Shown: piece by piece, positions 35,288 through 43,754 of the stretch
Layout: the number at the start of each line of letters is the position of its first letter
How positions within the stretch are numbered: the stretch's first letter is position 1
Assembly (NCBI RefSeq): GCF_002355395.1
Contig: NZ_AP017315.1
Location: 248,001 to 312,000, forward strand
Source of the DNA: Microcella alkaliphila
GTDB taxonomy: Bacteria > Actinomycetota > Actinomycetes > Actinomycetales > Microbacteriaceae
Length of the DNA: 64,000 bases
Direction of reading: 5' to 3'
Position numbers and translations under genes: made by a program
The notes under the pieces: model-generated
Seen by the model: the letters and a program-made list of their open reading frames with translations, nothing else
The model's database searches: none
What the model was told of the DNA's origin: nothing

Positions 35288-36651
35288 CCCGCTTCATTTC
35301 GGGCCGCACCCCGACCACCAACGCCGAAGCGTTCGAGCGGGCTCTCGCCGTCACCCCCGGCGGGGTCAACTCGCCGGTGCGCGCGTTCCGCTCGGTCGGC
35401 GGCACGCCGGTCTTCCTGACGAGCGGTCACGGGCCGTACGTGGTCGATGTCGAGGGCACTGAGTATGTGGACCTTGTGGGGCAGTGGGGTCCGGCGTTGC
35501 TCGGCCACGCGCATCCTGACGTCATCGCGGCCGCGCGGGCGGCCGTCGAGAAGGGGCTCGGATTCGGCGCCGCTTCGACCGGCGAGGTCGAGTTGGCCGA
35601 GCTCGTGCTCGACCGCCTGACGCTGACCGGGCCGGACGGGGCCGAGCGCCGCGGCATCGAGAAGCTGCGGCTCGTCTCGACCGGCACCGAGGCGACCATG
35701 ACGGCGATCCGCCTCGCGCGCGGCGCGACCGGGCGGCCGCTGCTCGTGAAGTTCGCCGGGCATTACCACGGGCACTCCGACTCGCTCCTGTCGGAGGCGG
35801 GCTCGGGCATCGCGACGCTCGGCATACCGGGCTCGGCGGGCATCACCCCCGAGACGGCCGCGCAGACGATCGTGATCCCCTACAACGACGAGGAGGCGCT
35901 CGCCGAGGTCTTCGCCGCGCACGGCGAGCGCATCGCCGCCGTCATCACCGAGGCGGCTGCCGCCAACATGGGTGTCGTGCCGCCGAAGCCTGGCTTCAAC
36001 AAGTTGCTCGCCGACACGGCCCACGCGCACGGTGCCCTGCTGATCGTCGACGAGGTCATGACCGGGTTCCGCTCGACGGCCGCCGGCTGGTGGGGGCTCG
36101 AAGAGCGCGAGGGCGTGCCGTACGACGCCGACCTCATGACCTTCGGCAAGATCATCGGCGGCGGCCTGCCGCTCGCCGGCCTCGGCGGTCGCGCAGAGAT
36201 TCTTGACCTGCTCGCCCCGCTCGGCCCCGTCTACCAGGCGGGCACGCTCAGCGGAAACCCCGTCGCCGTCGCGACCGGTGCCGCCATGCTGCGCGGCGCC
36301 GGGCCGGAGGTCTACGCGCACCTGCCGCGCGTGGCGCACGAGATTGCTTCTGGTCTATCCGCGGCGCTGAGCGCCGAGGGCGTCGCTCACGCGATCGCGT
36401 GGGCGGGCTCGCAGTTCTCGATCTTCTTCCGCGACACCGCGCCGCAGAATTACGCCGAGGCGCAGGCGCAGGACGTGTTCCGCTTCGGCCCGTACTTCCA
36501 CGCGATGCTCGAGCACGGCGTCTCGCTGCCGCCGAGCGTGTACGAGGCGTGGTTCGTGTCGGCGGCGCACGACGAGCGTGCGATTGAGCGGGTGTTGGCT
36601 GCGGCGGTGCCGGCGGCGAAGGCTGCGGCGGCGGCGACGCCCAGCGTGTAG
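35284..36651 (+). CDS. hemL: Glutamate-1-semialdehyde 2,1-aminomutase
   Basis: PLP enzyme of 455 residues producing 5-aminolevulinate from the HemA product. The PLP lysine lies in [13 protein letters not shown] (about 287), with [10 protein letters not shown] binding the cofactor ring. The sequence [18 protein letters not shown] near the N-terminus is specific to HemL among class III aminotransferases. It is the last gene of the heme operon; the adjacent downstream genes belong to another unit. Confidence 0.95.
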   Translation: MTRFISGRTPTTNAEAFERALAVTPGGVNSPVRAFRSVGGTPVFLTSGHGPYVVDVEGTEYVDLVGQWGPALLGHAHPDVIAAARAAVEKGLGFGAASTGEVELAELVLDRLTLTGPDGAERRGIEKLRLVSTGTEATMTAIRLARGATGRPLLVKFAGHYHGHSDSLLSEAGSGIATLGIPGSAGITPETAAQTIVIPYNDEEALAEVFAAHGERIAAVITEAAAANMGVVPPKPGFNKLLADTAHAHGALLIVDEVMTGFRSTAAGWWGLEEREGVPYDADLMTFGKIIGGGLPLAGLGGRAEILDLLAPLGPVYQAGTLSGNPVAVATGAAMLRGAGPEVYAHLPRVAHEIASGLSAALSAEGVAHAIAWAGSQFSIFFRDTAPQNYAEAQAQDVFRFGPYFHAMLEHGVSLPPSVYEAWFVSAAHDERAIERVLAAAVPAAKAAAAATPSV

Positions 36652-36683
36652 GGAAGAAGAAGCGCGGGTGGCTGGATAAGCGC

Positions 36684-36738
36684 TCCAAAGTGTCAACGTT
36701 ATGTTGACACTTTGGATGTCGGTGGTTGACACTAGCTT
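36684..36738 (+). promoter_or_regulatory. Long palindromic operator and promoter of the toxin-antitoxin-like pair
   Basis: Arms TCCAAAGTGTCAAC (36684-36697) and GTTGACACTTTGGA (36703-36716) form a perfect 14-bp inverted repeat around a 5-nt centre. A third half-site GTTGACACT (36725-36733) overlaps TAGCTT (36733-36738), a -10-like box 6 nt before the GTG of the first gene. The array of two plus one half-sites fits cooperative autoregulation by the pair's DNA-binding product. Confidence 0.7.
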
Positions 36739-36744
36739 CACGAT

Positions 36745-36978
36745 GTGGAGATCAGGCCGAGCGCCCGAAAGCACGGCATCAGCGATGCCGACATTCGCCA
36801 CGCAATTCGGCATCCTCGGGTCTATCGCGAGGTCGAGCGTGACGGCGACCCGCAGATTCTCATCATCGGCCCTGCCCACGACGGTCGCTTTCTCGAGATC
36901 GTCATTGTGCCGGCAGATGGCCCGACGAGGGTCATTCACGCCGACAACCTTCGACCGAAGTGGTACGACCTCATCTAG
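36745..36978 (+). CDS. Small toxin-like protein of a putative type II toxin-antitoxin pair
   Basis: This 77-residue protein has an alpha-beta pattern ending in VIHADNLRPKWYDLI. The central LIIGPAHDGRFLEIVIVP strand pair recalls BrnT/RelE-like small toxins, but I cannot assign it to a named family with certainty. It starts with GTG directly behind the palindromic operator and is followed 11 nt later by a small HTH protein, a typical toxin-antitoxin arrangement. It lies between two metabolic operons and looks like a mobile small module. Confidence 0.55.
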   Translation: MEIRPSARKHGISDADIRHAIRHPRVYREVERDGDPQILIIGPAHDGRFLEIVIVPADGPTRVIHADNLRPKWYDLI

Positions 36979-36989
36979 GTGGTGACAGC

Positions 36990-37259
36990 ATGACGACGAC
37001 GAAGAAGAACAGCACCGAGGCGTGGCTCGACGATCTCGACCTGACGCCGGAAAACATGCGTGACGGCAGTCATCTGGCGAGGGTTGGCGCTGCACTCGAT
37101 GCCCTCGAATCTGCCGAGCGTGACCTCGCGGACGCGGTTGCGCGCGCTCACGCCGCTGGCGATTCGTGGGCCGCAATCGGGGCTGTGTTGGGCACGTCAC
37201 GGCAAGCCGCGCATCGAAAGTTCGCGCCCTACGTAACGCAGAAGCGAACAGCGGGCTAG
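36990..37259 (+). CDS. Small helix-turn-helix protein, putative antitoxin/autorepressor
   Basis: This 89-residue protein has a C-terminal helix-turn-helix (SWAAIGAVLGTSRQAAHRKF, about 60-79) preceded by a long, probably coiled helix. Similar HTH proteins often sit beside small toxin-like genes in actinobacteria. It is the best candidate to bind the operator at 36684-36733. AGGTGG lies 7 nt before the ATG. A strong terminator follows immediately. Confidence 0.65.
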   Translation: MTTTKKNSTEAWLDDLDLTPENMRDGSHLARVGAALDALESAERDLADAVARAHAAGDSWAAIGAVLGTSRQAAHRKFAPYVTQKRTAG

Positions 37260-37267
37260 CGACGCGA

Positions 37268-37313
37268 AACGGCCGCCCTCCCCACCGCAGATGCGCGGGG
37301 GAGGGCGGCCGTT
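37268..37313. terminator. Strong bidirectional terminator
   Basis: A perfect 16-bp stem (37268-37283 with 37298-37313), reading from AACGGCCGCCC on the left to GGGCGGCCGTT on the right, closes a 14-nt loop. It lies between the convergent small HTH gene and the siderophore-binding-protein gene and has A residues on one side and T on the other, so it can serve both. Confidence 0.85.
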
Positions 37314-37348
37314 GTCGTGTGCGGCTACGGGTCGTTGACCCTGCTTGC

Positions 37349-38413
37349 TCAGCCGATCTCGGCGACGGCGGCGGCGAGCTGGGCGACGACCTCGTCGAGG
37401 CCCCACGGCAGCGAGAGCGCGGTGGGCGGCGAAACCGAGGCGATGAACTCTGTACCGACCAGCTGGGCGACGGCGCCGTCGGCAACGGCCGGGATCGCCT
37501 GGCCGTACGGGGCATTGAGCAGGGCCTGCGCCTCCTCGGGCGTCGAGCCGTAGACGACGAGCACGTCGCTGGCGAGCTCGCTCGTACGCTCGTACGACAG
37601 CGTGAAGAAGAACGGCGACTCGTCGGTATCGAGCTCGTCGACGGCGGGGGCGTTGACGAAGCCGAGGTCGAGCATGAATTCGACGCGCGGGTCTTCGTCG
37701 GCATAGACGTAGAAGACGCCGCCGACATCCCACGCGGTGGCGAGGCTGACGCCCCGGAATTCGGGGTTCGCCTCGGCGGCCGCCGCGAGCTCGGCGTCGA
37801 TGCCGTCGAGCACGGCGGTCGCCTCGTCGGTGAGGCCCAGCGCCTCCCCGGTGATCGAGATGACGTCTCGCCACGGCGTCGACCACGGCTGGTCTTCGTA
37901 GGCGACGACAGGGGCGATCGCGCTGAGCGTCTCGTACTGCTCTTCCGTGATGCCTGAATAGTGGGCGAGGATCACGTCGGGGTCGGCCGCGGCGATGTCT
38001 TCGAACGGCACGTCTTCGCCGGTGTCGGGCAGTACGGTCGGGGTCTCGGCGCCCAGCTCGTCGAGGGCCTCGGCGATCCAGGGAAGCACGCCGTTCTCGT
38101 CGCCGCCGTACGCCTGGAAGGGCATCGCCACGGGCACGACACCGAGGGCGATTGCCGCGTCGGTGGCTCCCCAGCCCCAGGTGACGACCCGCTCGGGCGC
38201 CTCGGCGATCTCGGTCTCGCCGAAGGCGTGCTCGATCGTGACCGGGAAGGCGGCGGTGTCGGCCGCGGGGGCGGAGCCCGTGTCACCCTCGTCGGCGGGG
38301 GTGCCGGATGCGCATCCCGCGAGAACGAGGGCACTCGCGGCGGCGAGGGCGAGGGCGGGCAATGCACGGGCAGTCACGGTGCGCGAAGAGTGGGCGCGGG
38401 GCGCAGCGGGCAT
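37349..38413 (-). CDS. Iron-siderophore ABC transporter substrate-binding lipoprotein
   Basis: This 354-residue FecB/FepB-type binding protein has a lipoprotein signal (LVLAGC, about residue 32). The two-lobe binding fold linked by a helix includes PERVVTWGWGATDAAIALG. It should capture a ferric siderophore outside the membrane and deliver it to the permease encoded upstream. It follows the ATPase gene but has its own promoter with a DtxR-type box (38462-38485). GAGGAG is present about 11 nt before the ATG. Confidence 0.9.
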   Translation of the reverse strand: MPAAPRAHSSRTVTARALPALALAAASALVLAGCASGTPADEGDTGSAPAADTAAFPVTIEHAFGETEIAEAPERVVTWGWGATDAAIALGVVPVAMPFQAYGGDENGVLPWIAEALDELGAETPTVLPDTGEDVPFEDIAAADPDVILAHYSGITEEQYETLSAIAPVVAYEDQPWSTPWRDVISITGEALGLTDEATAVLDGIDAELAAAAEANPEFRGVSLATAWDVGGVFYVYADEDPRVEFMLDLGFVNAPAVDELDTDESPFFFTLSYERTSELASDVLVVYGSTPEEAQALLNAPYGQAIPAVADGAVAQLVGTEFIASVSPPTALSLPWGLDEVVAQLAAAVAEIG

Positions 38414-38461
38414 GAGAAAGAAGCTCCTCGAGGAGGGGCCGCAACGACGCGGCAGACTGGA

Positions 38462-38485
38462 TTAGGTAAGGCTTACCTTACTATA
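38462..38485 (-). promoter_or_regulatory. DtxR/IdeR-type iron box with a -10 element
   Basis: TTAGGTAAGGCTTACCTTA (38462-38480) matches the DtxR consensus at 16 of 19 positions. On the minus strand TATAGT (38480-38485) stands just before it, so the repressor would cover the transcription start of the binding-protein gene when iron is plentiful. The -10 box includes the stop codon of the upstream ATPase gene. Confidence 0.82.
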
Positions 38486-39347
38486 CGCGTTCCTGGAAGA
38501 CAACCGCGGAGGAACCGAGGGAACTGGCGCGCGGCAGCACGACGGGGCGACCCGTGTCGGGGTCGGTCAAAATTCGCGCGTCGATGCCGAACGCATCCCG
38601 CACCGTTGCCTCGGTGAGTATCTCGCTCGCCGCGCCCTGCGCGACGATGCGGCCGTCGCAGAGCACGACGAGCTCGTCGGCGTAGCGCGCCGCGAGCGTG
38701 AGGTCGTGCAGCACGACGATGACCGTCATGCCGCGGTCGACCTCCGCGCGCAGCACGTCGAGCACCTCAACCTGGTGGGCGATGTCGAGCGCGCTCGTTG
38801 GCTCATCGAGCAGCAGGATGCGCGGCTGTTGTGCCAGCGCCATCGCGATCCACACACGCTGCCGCTGCCCGCCGCTGAGCTCATCCATGCGGCGCTCGGT
38901 GAGCGATGCGGCGTCGGTCGCGGCGAGGGACGCGGCCACGACCGCGTCATCGTCGCTCGAGCGGCCGCGGAAGATTGGCTGATGCGGGTAGCGGCCGCGG
39001 GCAACGAGCTCGCCGGCCGTGATGCCCTCGGGCGCGATCGGGTTCTGGGGCAGCACGCCGATCGTGCGGGCGAGTTGCCGGGCGGCGATGCGCTCGATTG
39101 GGGTGCCGCCGAGCGTGACCCGGCCGGTGTGCGCGGGCAGCAGGCGGGCGAGGCCGCGCAGCAGGGTCGACTTGCCGCTCGCGTTCGCGCCGACGAGCAC
39201 GGTGAGGGCGCCGGGGCGTACCGCGAGGTCGACGCCGTGGACGACTGGGCGGTCTTTCGTGTAGCCGAGGGTGAGGTTCTCGGCGCGCAAGGCGGGCGCG
39301 GCCGCGGCGTGGGCGGCGGCGGGCGAGACGGGGGCGGTTGCGGTCAT
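38481..39347 (-). CDS. Iron-siderophore ABC transporter ATP-binding protein
   Basis: FecE-type ATPase of 288 residues with Walker A LVGANASGKST, signature ELSGGQRQRVWIAMALAQQ and Walker B ILLLDEPTSALDIAHQ. It powers import of ferric siderophore. The ATG at 39347 overlaps the upstream permease stop by 4 nt. The reading frame continues far upstream but that part overlaps the permease and is not protein-like. Confidence 0.92.
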   Translation of the reverse strand: MTATAPVSPAAAHAAAAPALRAENLTLGYTKDRPVVHGVDLAVRPGALTVLVGANASGKSTLLRGLARLLPAHTGRVTLGGTPIERIAARQLARTIGVLPQNPIAPEGITAGELVARGRYPHQPIFRGRSSDDDAVVAASLAATDAASLTERRMDELSGGQRQRVWIAMALAQQPRILLLDEPTSALDIAHQVEVLDVLRAEVDRGMTVIVVLHDLTLAARYADELVVLCDGRIVAQGAASEILTEATVRDAFGIDARILTDPDTGRPVVLPRASSLGSSAVVFQERV

Positions 39348-40378
39348 GCGCGTCCTTCCTGACGGGCGGCGCGGATCAGCAGCCATACGAGTAGCGGGGC
39401 GCCGACGGCGCCGGTGATGAGGCCGGCGGGCGGCTGCAGCGGGCCGGGGATGAGGTTCTGCGCGACGAGGTCGCTGGCGAGTACGAGCACCGCACCCACG
39501 AGGGCGGCGGTCAGTACGGCGGGTGCTCCGCCCCGCAGACGACGGGCGATTGGTCCCGCTACGAAAGCGACGAAGGCGAGGGGCCCCGCGACCGCCACCG
39601 AGACCGCGGCCAGCACGGTCGACGCGGTCACGGCGAGGATGCGCGTGCGGCGCGGGCGCGAGCCGACCGCCCTCGCGGTCTCGTCGCCCAGCAGCTGGGC
39701 GGCGAGGGCGCCCCGCCCGAGAACGGTGCCGATTCCGGCGACGAGGACGAGCATCCCGAGAGTGAGGGTTTCGGGGGCCGACGGCGAGCCGACGCTGCCG
39801 ACGAGCCAGAAGTAGGCGGTGCCCGCCTGCTCGAGGCGGGCACGGGTGAGGGCGTAGCCGAGCACGCCCTGCGCGAGGAAGGCGACGGCGATCCCGACGA
39901 CGACGATGCGGGTTCCGCCGAGCTGTCGGCCGCTCGCGGCGAGCACCAGCACGATGGCGACGGTGGCGCCGACGAGAGCCGAACCGGTGACGGCAAGCCC
40001 CGTGGCCCCCGTACCAATCGCGAGCACGGCGGCGGCGCTCGCCCCGCCCGTGACGCCGACGATGTCGGGGCTCGCGAGCGGGTTGCGCACGACCGACTGC
40101 AGCAGGGCGCCCGCCATGCCGAGGGCGGCGCCAACGACGAGGGCGAGCGTGAGGCGGGGCAGGCGCAACTCGCGCACGATGAACTGCGCTCCCCCGTCGG
40201 CCGTGCCCGCGAGCGCGGCAATCACCTCGGCGGGGGCGATCGCGACCGATCCGACGGCGAGCGCGGTGATCGCGAGGGCGACCCCGACGGCGGTGAGGAT
40301 GCCCGTGGTGCTCGCCGCGCGCATCCGTCGTTCGCGTCGATTGCCGTCGAGCGCGCCGAGCGCGACGGCCGCGCTCAT
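39344..40378 (-). CDS. Iron-siderophore ABC permease (FecCD family), second subunit
   Basis: This 344-residue membrane protein has about nine to ten helices. The family motif around RLPRLTLALVVGAALGMAGALLQSV matches FecCD/BtuC permeases. It forms a heterodimer with the permease of the next gene upstream. Its start overlaps that permease's stop, and its stop overlaps the ATPase ATG. Confidence 0.92.
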   Translation of the reverse strand: MSAAVALGALDGNRRERRMRAASTTGILTAVGVALAITALAVGSVAIAPAEVIAALAGTADGGAQFIVRELRLPRLTLALVVGAALGMAGALLQSVVRNPLASPDIVGVTGGASAAAVLAIGTGATGLAVTGSALVGATVAIVLVLAASGRQLGGTRIVVVGIAVAFLAQGVLGYALTRARLEQAGTAYFWLVGSVGSPSAPETLTLGMLVLVAGIGTVLGRGALAAQLLGDETARAVGSRPRRTRILAVTASTVLAAVSVAVAGPLAFVAFVAGPIARRLRGGAPAVLTAALVGAVLVLASDLVAQNLIPGPLQPPAGLITGAVGAPLLVWLLIRAARQEGRA

Positions 40379-41463
40379 GCGGCGACCGCCCGTCGGGCGC
40401 GCACGAGGGCGATGAGCAGGGGCGCGCCGAGGGCGGCGATGACAATGCCGACCTCGAGCTCGCCGGGGGGTGCGACGAGGCGGCCGATGACGTCGGCGAC
40501 GAGCACGAAGGCGGCGCCGGCGACGGCCGAGACGGGCATGAGCAGGCCGTGGTGCCCGCCGACGGCGGCGCGGGCGGCGTGCGCGCCGAGCAGCCCGACG
40601 AAGACGAGGGGGCCAGCGAGCGCGGTGGCGGTGCCGGCGAGCAACACGATCGTCACGAGGGAGCCGCCGCGAACGGCGCCGAGTCGGAACCCCAGGCCGC
40701 GGGCCACGTCGTCGCCGAGGGCGAGAGCGTCGAGCGGGCGAGCCAGCAGTGCGGCGACGACGACACCGGCAACGACGAGGGGCAGCAGGGTGATCGCGGC
40801 GTCGAGATCGCGGCCGGAGAGGGAGCCGACCGTCCAGAAGCGATAGCGATCGAGGGCCGCGGGGTCGCCAAGGAGCACGAGAGTGGTGAACGTCCCGAGT
40901 CCGGCGGTGACGGCGAAGCCGACGACGACGAGCAGCGCCGGGCTGGCGCGGTCGCCGGCCGCCCGGGCGAGCGCCCCGACGCCGAGGGTCGTGACGAGCG
41001 CGCCCGCAAGTGCCCAGACGGCGAGCCCGATCACGCCGGTCTCGCCCGCGAGGGCGATGCCCAGCACGACGGCGAACGATGCGCCCGCCGTCACCCCGAG
41101 CAGGCCCGGGTCAGCGACGGGATTGCGCGTGACGCCCTGCATCACGACGCCGGCGAGCCCGAGGGCGGCGCCGACGATGAGCCCGATAGCGGTGCGCGGC
41201 ACGCGAAGGTCGCGAACCGCGACGGCGTCGGCGGGGTCGGCGAGGCCGCCCGGATCGGTGAGCGCGGTGATGACAGTGGAAAACTCGGTGGCGCGGGCGC
41301 CGAGCGCGAGGCTCAGCGCCACGGCGAGGGCGAGGCCGAGGCCGAGCAGGGCGGCGCCGCGCATGCGGGCCGCTCGCGAGCGAGTCGACGCGACGAGCTG
41401 TGGCGCCCGCGCCACACCGCTCTGCCGCGCCACCGAACTCGGCGCGGCCTCGGTCGGTGTCAC
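40375..41463 (-). CDS. Iron-siderophore ABC permease (FecCD family), first subunit
   Basis: This 362-residue permease has the FecCD helix pattern and RVPRTAIGLIVGAALGLAGVVMQGVTRNPVADPG near the start, the region that contacts the ATPase and the pore partner. It begins with GTG overlapping the stop of the siderophore-interacting protein (GTGA), so all four genes of this operon are translationally coupled. Confidence 0.92.
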   Translation of the reverse strand: MTPTEAAPSSVARQSGVARAPQLVASTRSRAARMRGAALLGLGLALAVALSLALGARATEFSTVITALTDPGGLADPADAVAVRDLRVPRTAIGLIVGAALGLAGVVMQGVTRNPVADPGLLGVTAGASFAVVLGIALAGETGVIGLAVWALAGALVTTLGVGALARAAGDRASPALLVVVGFAVTAGLGTFTTLVLLGDPAALDRYRFWTVGSLSGRDLDAAITLLPLVVAGVVVAALLARPLDALALGDDVARGLGFRLGAVRGGSLVTIVLLAGTATALAGPLVFVGLLGAHAARAAVGGHHGLLMPVSAVAGAAFVLVADVIGRLVAPPGELEVGIVIAALGAPLLIALVRARRAVAA

Positions 41464-42479
41464 TGCCCTTCGGAGCGACCCTCACGCCAGTAGCCCATGA
41501 AGGCCACGGCGCGACGGTTCACCCCGACGTCACTCACCAGATACCGGCGCAGCCGCTTGACCACTGCTGCCTCACCGGCGATCCAGGCGTAGAAGTCGTT
41601 GTCCCTCGGGTCGATAGGGCTGTCCCAGAGCAGCTCGGTGTCGACATTGATGTCGTCGAGTGTGTGAGGGGAGGCGTCGAGGGCGGTCGTGAGCTCGGCG
41701 CGGTGGCCGCCGACCCAGTTCTCCAGCGCGCGGTGGAGCAATTCCCCGCGGGGAGCGACCGCCTGGAAGCCCTGCGCGGTCTCGCAACCGGCGTCGCGGG
41801 CGAGCCAGGTGACGCGGTGCCGCGCCGTTGGCACGATGCGTTGGATGTCTGCACTCGACGCGACCTCAACGAATGCTTGCGCACGGATACCCGGCGCCAG
41901 CGATTCGAGGATCGACAGGATCGCGGGGGCCGCGGTCTCGTCTCCCGCGAGTAGCACGGTGCGAGCGTCGCCCGGACGCCAGTCGCATCCGATCAGCGGG
42001 TCGGCCGTGCGCGCGTCGGGCCCGACGATGAGGACCTCGTCGCCGGCCCCCACCTGCCTCAGCCAGCGGGCAGCGGGGCCATCGCCCCCGGGAGCAGGAT
42101 CGTGCAGCACCATGTCGACGTCGAGGCGAGCGGCCGCGGAGTCGATTGCCCGAACGGTGTAGGTGCGGAACGCGGGTCGCTCGTCATCCGGGAGCGCACG
42201 CCAGCGGGCGTACCAGTCGCCAGTCAGAATCGCCGCGTCGTCGCCCTGACCCAGGTCAGGCAGGGCGCCGTCACCGGGGAACACAATCTTGATGCGTTGG
42301 TCGAGCCCCGTTGTACCGAAAACCTCGAAGTCATCCCCTGTGAAGCTCACCCGCACGAGATGACGCCCGATCGGAAGCACGCGCGAAACGCGCGCGGAAA
42401 AGGGGCGATAAGCCGGGTAGTTCAGGGATGCTTGGCGGTGGTCGAGCGCGTGACCATCCCGCATGGGTGAGGTAAGCAT
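41460..42479 (-). CDS. Siderophore-interacting protein (ferric-siderophore reductase)
   Basis: SIP/ViuB-type flavin reductase of 339 residues that releases iron from imported siderophores by reduction. The FAD-binding FRTYTVRAID (about 100) and the NAD(P)H-binding region in the C-terminal half are visible. It is the first gene of the uptake operon. ATG 42479 fits a leaderless mRNA because CATACT lies 6 nt upstream, with the DtxR-type box lying across the start; ATG 42464 is an alternative. Confidence 0.88.
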   Translation of the reverse strand: MLTSPMRDGHALDHRQASLNYPAYRPFSARVSRVLPIGRHLVRVSFTGDDFEVFGTTGLDQRIKIVFPGDGALPDLGQGDDAAILTGDWYARWRALPDDERPAFRTYTVRAIDSAAARLDVDMVLHDPAPGGDGPAARWLRQVGAGDEVLIVGPDARTADPLIGCDWRPGDARTVLLAGDETAAPAILSILESLAPGIRAQAFVEVASSADIQRIVPTARHRVTWLARDAGCETAQGFQAVAPRGELLHRALENWVGGHRAELTTALDASPHTLDDINVDTELLWDSPIDPRDNDFYAWIAGEAAVVKRLRRYLVSDVGVNRRAVAFMGYWREGRSEGQ

Positions 42480-42491
42480 TACCTAAGTATG
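42468..42491 (-). promoter_or_regulatory. DtxR/IdeR-type iron box at the siderophore operon start
   Basis: TGAGGTAAGCATTACCTAA (42468-42486, plus strand) is a near-consensus DtxR box. It overlaps the ATG of the siderophore-interacting protein and abuts a CATACT -10-like hexamer (42486-42491). Together with the box at 38462 it places the whole uptake locus under iron repression. Confidence 0.8.
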
Positions 42492-42641
42492 CCCTGCAGT
42501 GCCCCCGTACTGTCCAGTCCCACCCAGCGGGTAGCGTCTGGGAGTTGGCTCCACGAAAACCGCGGGCCAGGCGGGGCCCCGACTACGCTGGGCAGGTGTT
42601 TTCGGCCGACCGATCCGGCCGAGGAAGAGACGGAGGACACC

Positions 42642-43025
42642 ATGCGCGGCAAGATCCTGTTCGCCACCGGCCTCGCCGTCGGCTACGTGCTCGGCACTCG
42701 AGCTGGTCGCGAACGCTACGAGCAGATCAAGAAGGCCTGCGACCGCTTCTGGGGCGACCCGCGCGTTCAGCGCCAGGTCGACAGGGTTGACGGCTACGTA
42801 CGCGCGAAGGCCCCCGAAGTGGCGGAATTCGTCGCCGATGGCGCCAAGAAGGTCGTCACGACCGTCATGAACAAGACGGAGTCGGCATCCTCGTCGGGCG
42901 CTGCCGCCAAAAAGTCGACGGGGTCGGCCTCGACGAGCACGAAGAACTCGTCGTCGACGCGCAAGACGCCGGCGAAGCGCTCGACGACGTCGAAGAGCTC
43001 GGGTTCGCGCTCGAGCTCGTCGTAA
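42642..43025 (+). CDS. YtxH-like small envelope protein with Ser/Lys-rich tail
   Basis: This 127-residue protein begins with one membrane helix containing LFATGLAVGYVLGTRAGRERY, the YtxH-type signature. A helical segment follows, then a low-complexity Ser/Thr/Lys tail (about 80-127). YtxH-like proteins are associated with the envelope and stress but have no defined activity. GGAGG precedes the ATG by 8 nt; a small 7-bp hairpin lies in the leader at 42602-42622. It heads a three-gene group of envelope proteins. Confidence 0.72.
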   Translation: MRGKILFATGLAVGYVLGTRAGRERYEQIKKACDRFWGDPRVQRQVDRVDGYVRAKAPEVAEFVADGAKKVVTTVMNKTESASSSGAAAKKSTGSASTSTKNSSSTRKTPAKRSTTSKSSGSRSSSS

Positions 43026-43040
43026 CCCGGGGGTCTCGAC

Positions 43041-43472
43041 ATGACGGATCCGTTGTCGACACCGCCTGTGCCGCCCCGTGAAGCCCGGCGCTCGATCGGC
43101 GCGCTGCTTGCCGACCTGCCCCGCATCGTGACCGAGCTCATCCAGGCCGAGATTGCGTCGCTCAAGGCCGAGGTCTCGAGCAAGCTGAAGTCGGCCGGCA
43201 TCGGCGCAGGGTTGCTCGTCGGCGCAGGCGTCTTCGCGTTCTTCGCCACACTCGTGCTTCTGGCCGCCGCCGTGCTGGGGCTCGCCACCGTACTGCCCGC
43301 CTGGGCGGCAGCGCTCATCGTGGGGGGCGCCATTCTGCTGCTCGCCGGCATTCTCGCCGGAATCGGCATTGCTCAGCTGAAGCGCGGGCTGCCGCCGACG
43401 CCGACAGAGACGATGGAAAGCATCGCCGAAGACATTCGTATCGTGCGCGGAGAGTCGAAAGGATCATCGTGA
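43041..43472 (+). CDS. Holin-X/DUF1469-type membrane protein
   Basis: This 143-residue protein has a basic amphipathic N-terminus and two membrane helices (about 52-80 and 90-112) joined by a short loop, the pattern of the actinobacterial phage_holin_3_6 family. Despite the family name, no phage genes are near, so an envelope-associated housekeeping role is more likely. It lies 15 nt after the YtxH-like gene and overlaps the DUF3618 gene. Confidence 0.75.
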   Translation: MTDPLSTPPVPPREARRSIGALLADLPRIVTELIQAEIASLKAEVSSKLKSAGIGAGLLVGAGVFAFFATLVLLAAAVLGLATVLPAWAAALIVGGAILLLAGILAGIGIAQLKRGLPPTPTETMESIAEDIRIVRGESKGSS

Positions 43473-43693
43473 GCGACAACCCCGCCCGCCGAGCCGATGA
43501 ACTGCGCGCCGAACTTGAGGCGACGCTGAACGAGATCGACAACAGGCTGAACCCGCGCGTCAAAGGAGCCGAGTTCGGCCGCCGAGTGCGATCCGGCTAC
43601 GAGCGCAATCCCGTGCCGTATCTGATCGGTGCCGCGCTGGCGACCGCGGTCGTCGTTGGTCTGGTCGCGTGGGCTATTGCCGGCGACGACTGA
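43469..43693 (+). CDS. DUF3618 small membrane protein
   Basis: This 74-residue protein has the N-terminal helix RADELRAELEATLNEIDNRLN and one C-terminal membrane helix, the DUF3618 layout commonly found beside Holin-X proteins in actinobacteria. Its GTG overlaps the upstream stop by 4 nt. The function is unknown; the three-gene group is probably co-expressed. Confidence 0.78.
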   Translation: MSDNPARRADELRAELEATLNEIDNRLNPRVKGAEFGRRVRSGYERNPVPYLIGAALATAVVVGLVAWAIAGDD

Positions 43694-43754
43694 GGCTCCA
43701 GCATCCGACCCGCCGATTTGGGTTCCCCGCGAGAGCGGTTCATCATGGTAGGCG

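Noticed and set aside
37349..42479. Siderophore biosynthesis cluster
   Set aside because: Only binding protein, permeases, ATPase and reductase are present; no NRPS, IucA/IucC or chorismate enzymes are visible.
42642..43693. Prophage remnant because of a holin-like protein
   Set aside because: Neighbouring genes are host housekeeping genes and no capsid, tail, integrase or terminase genes occur nearby.
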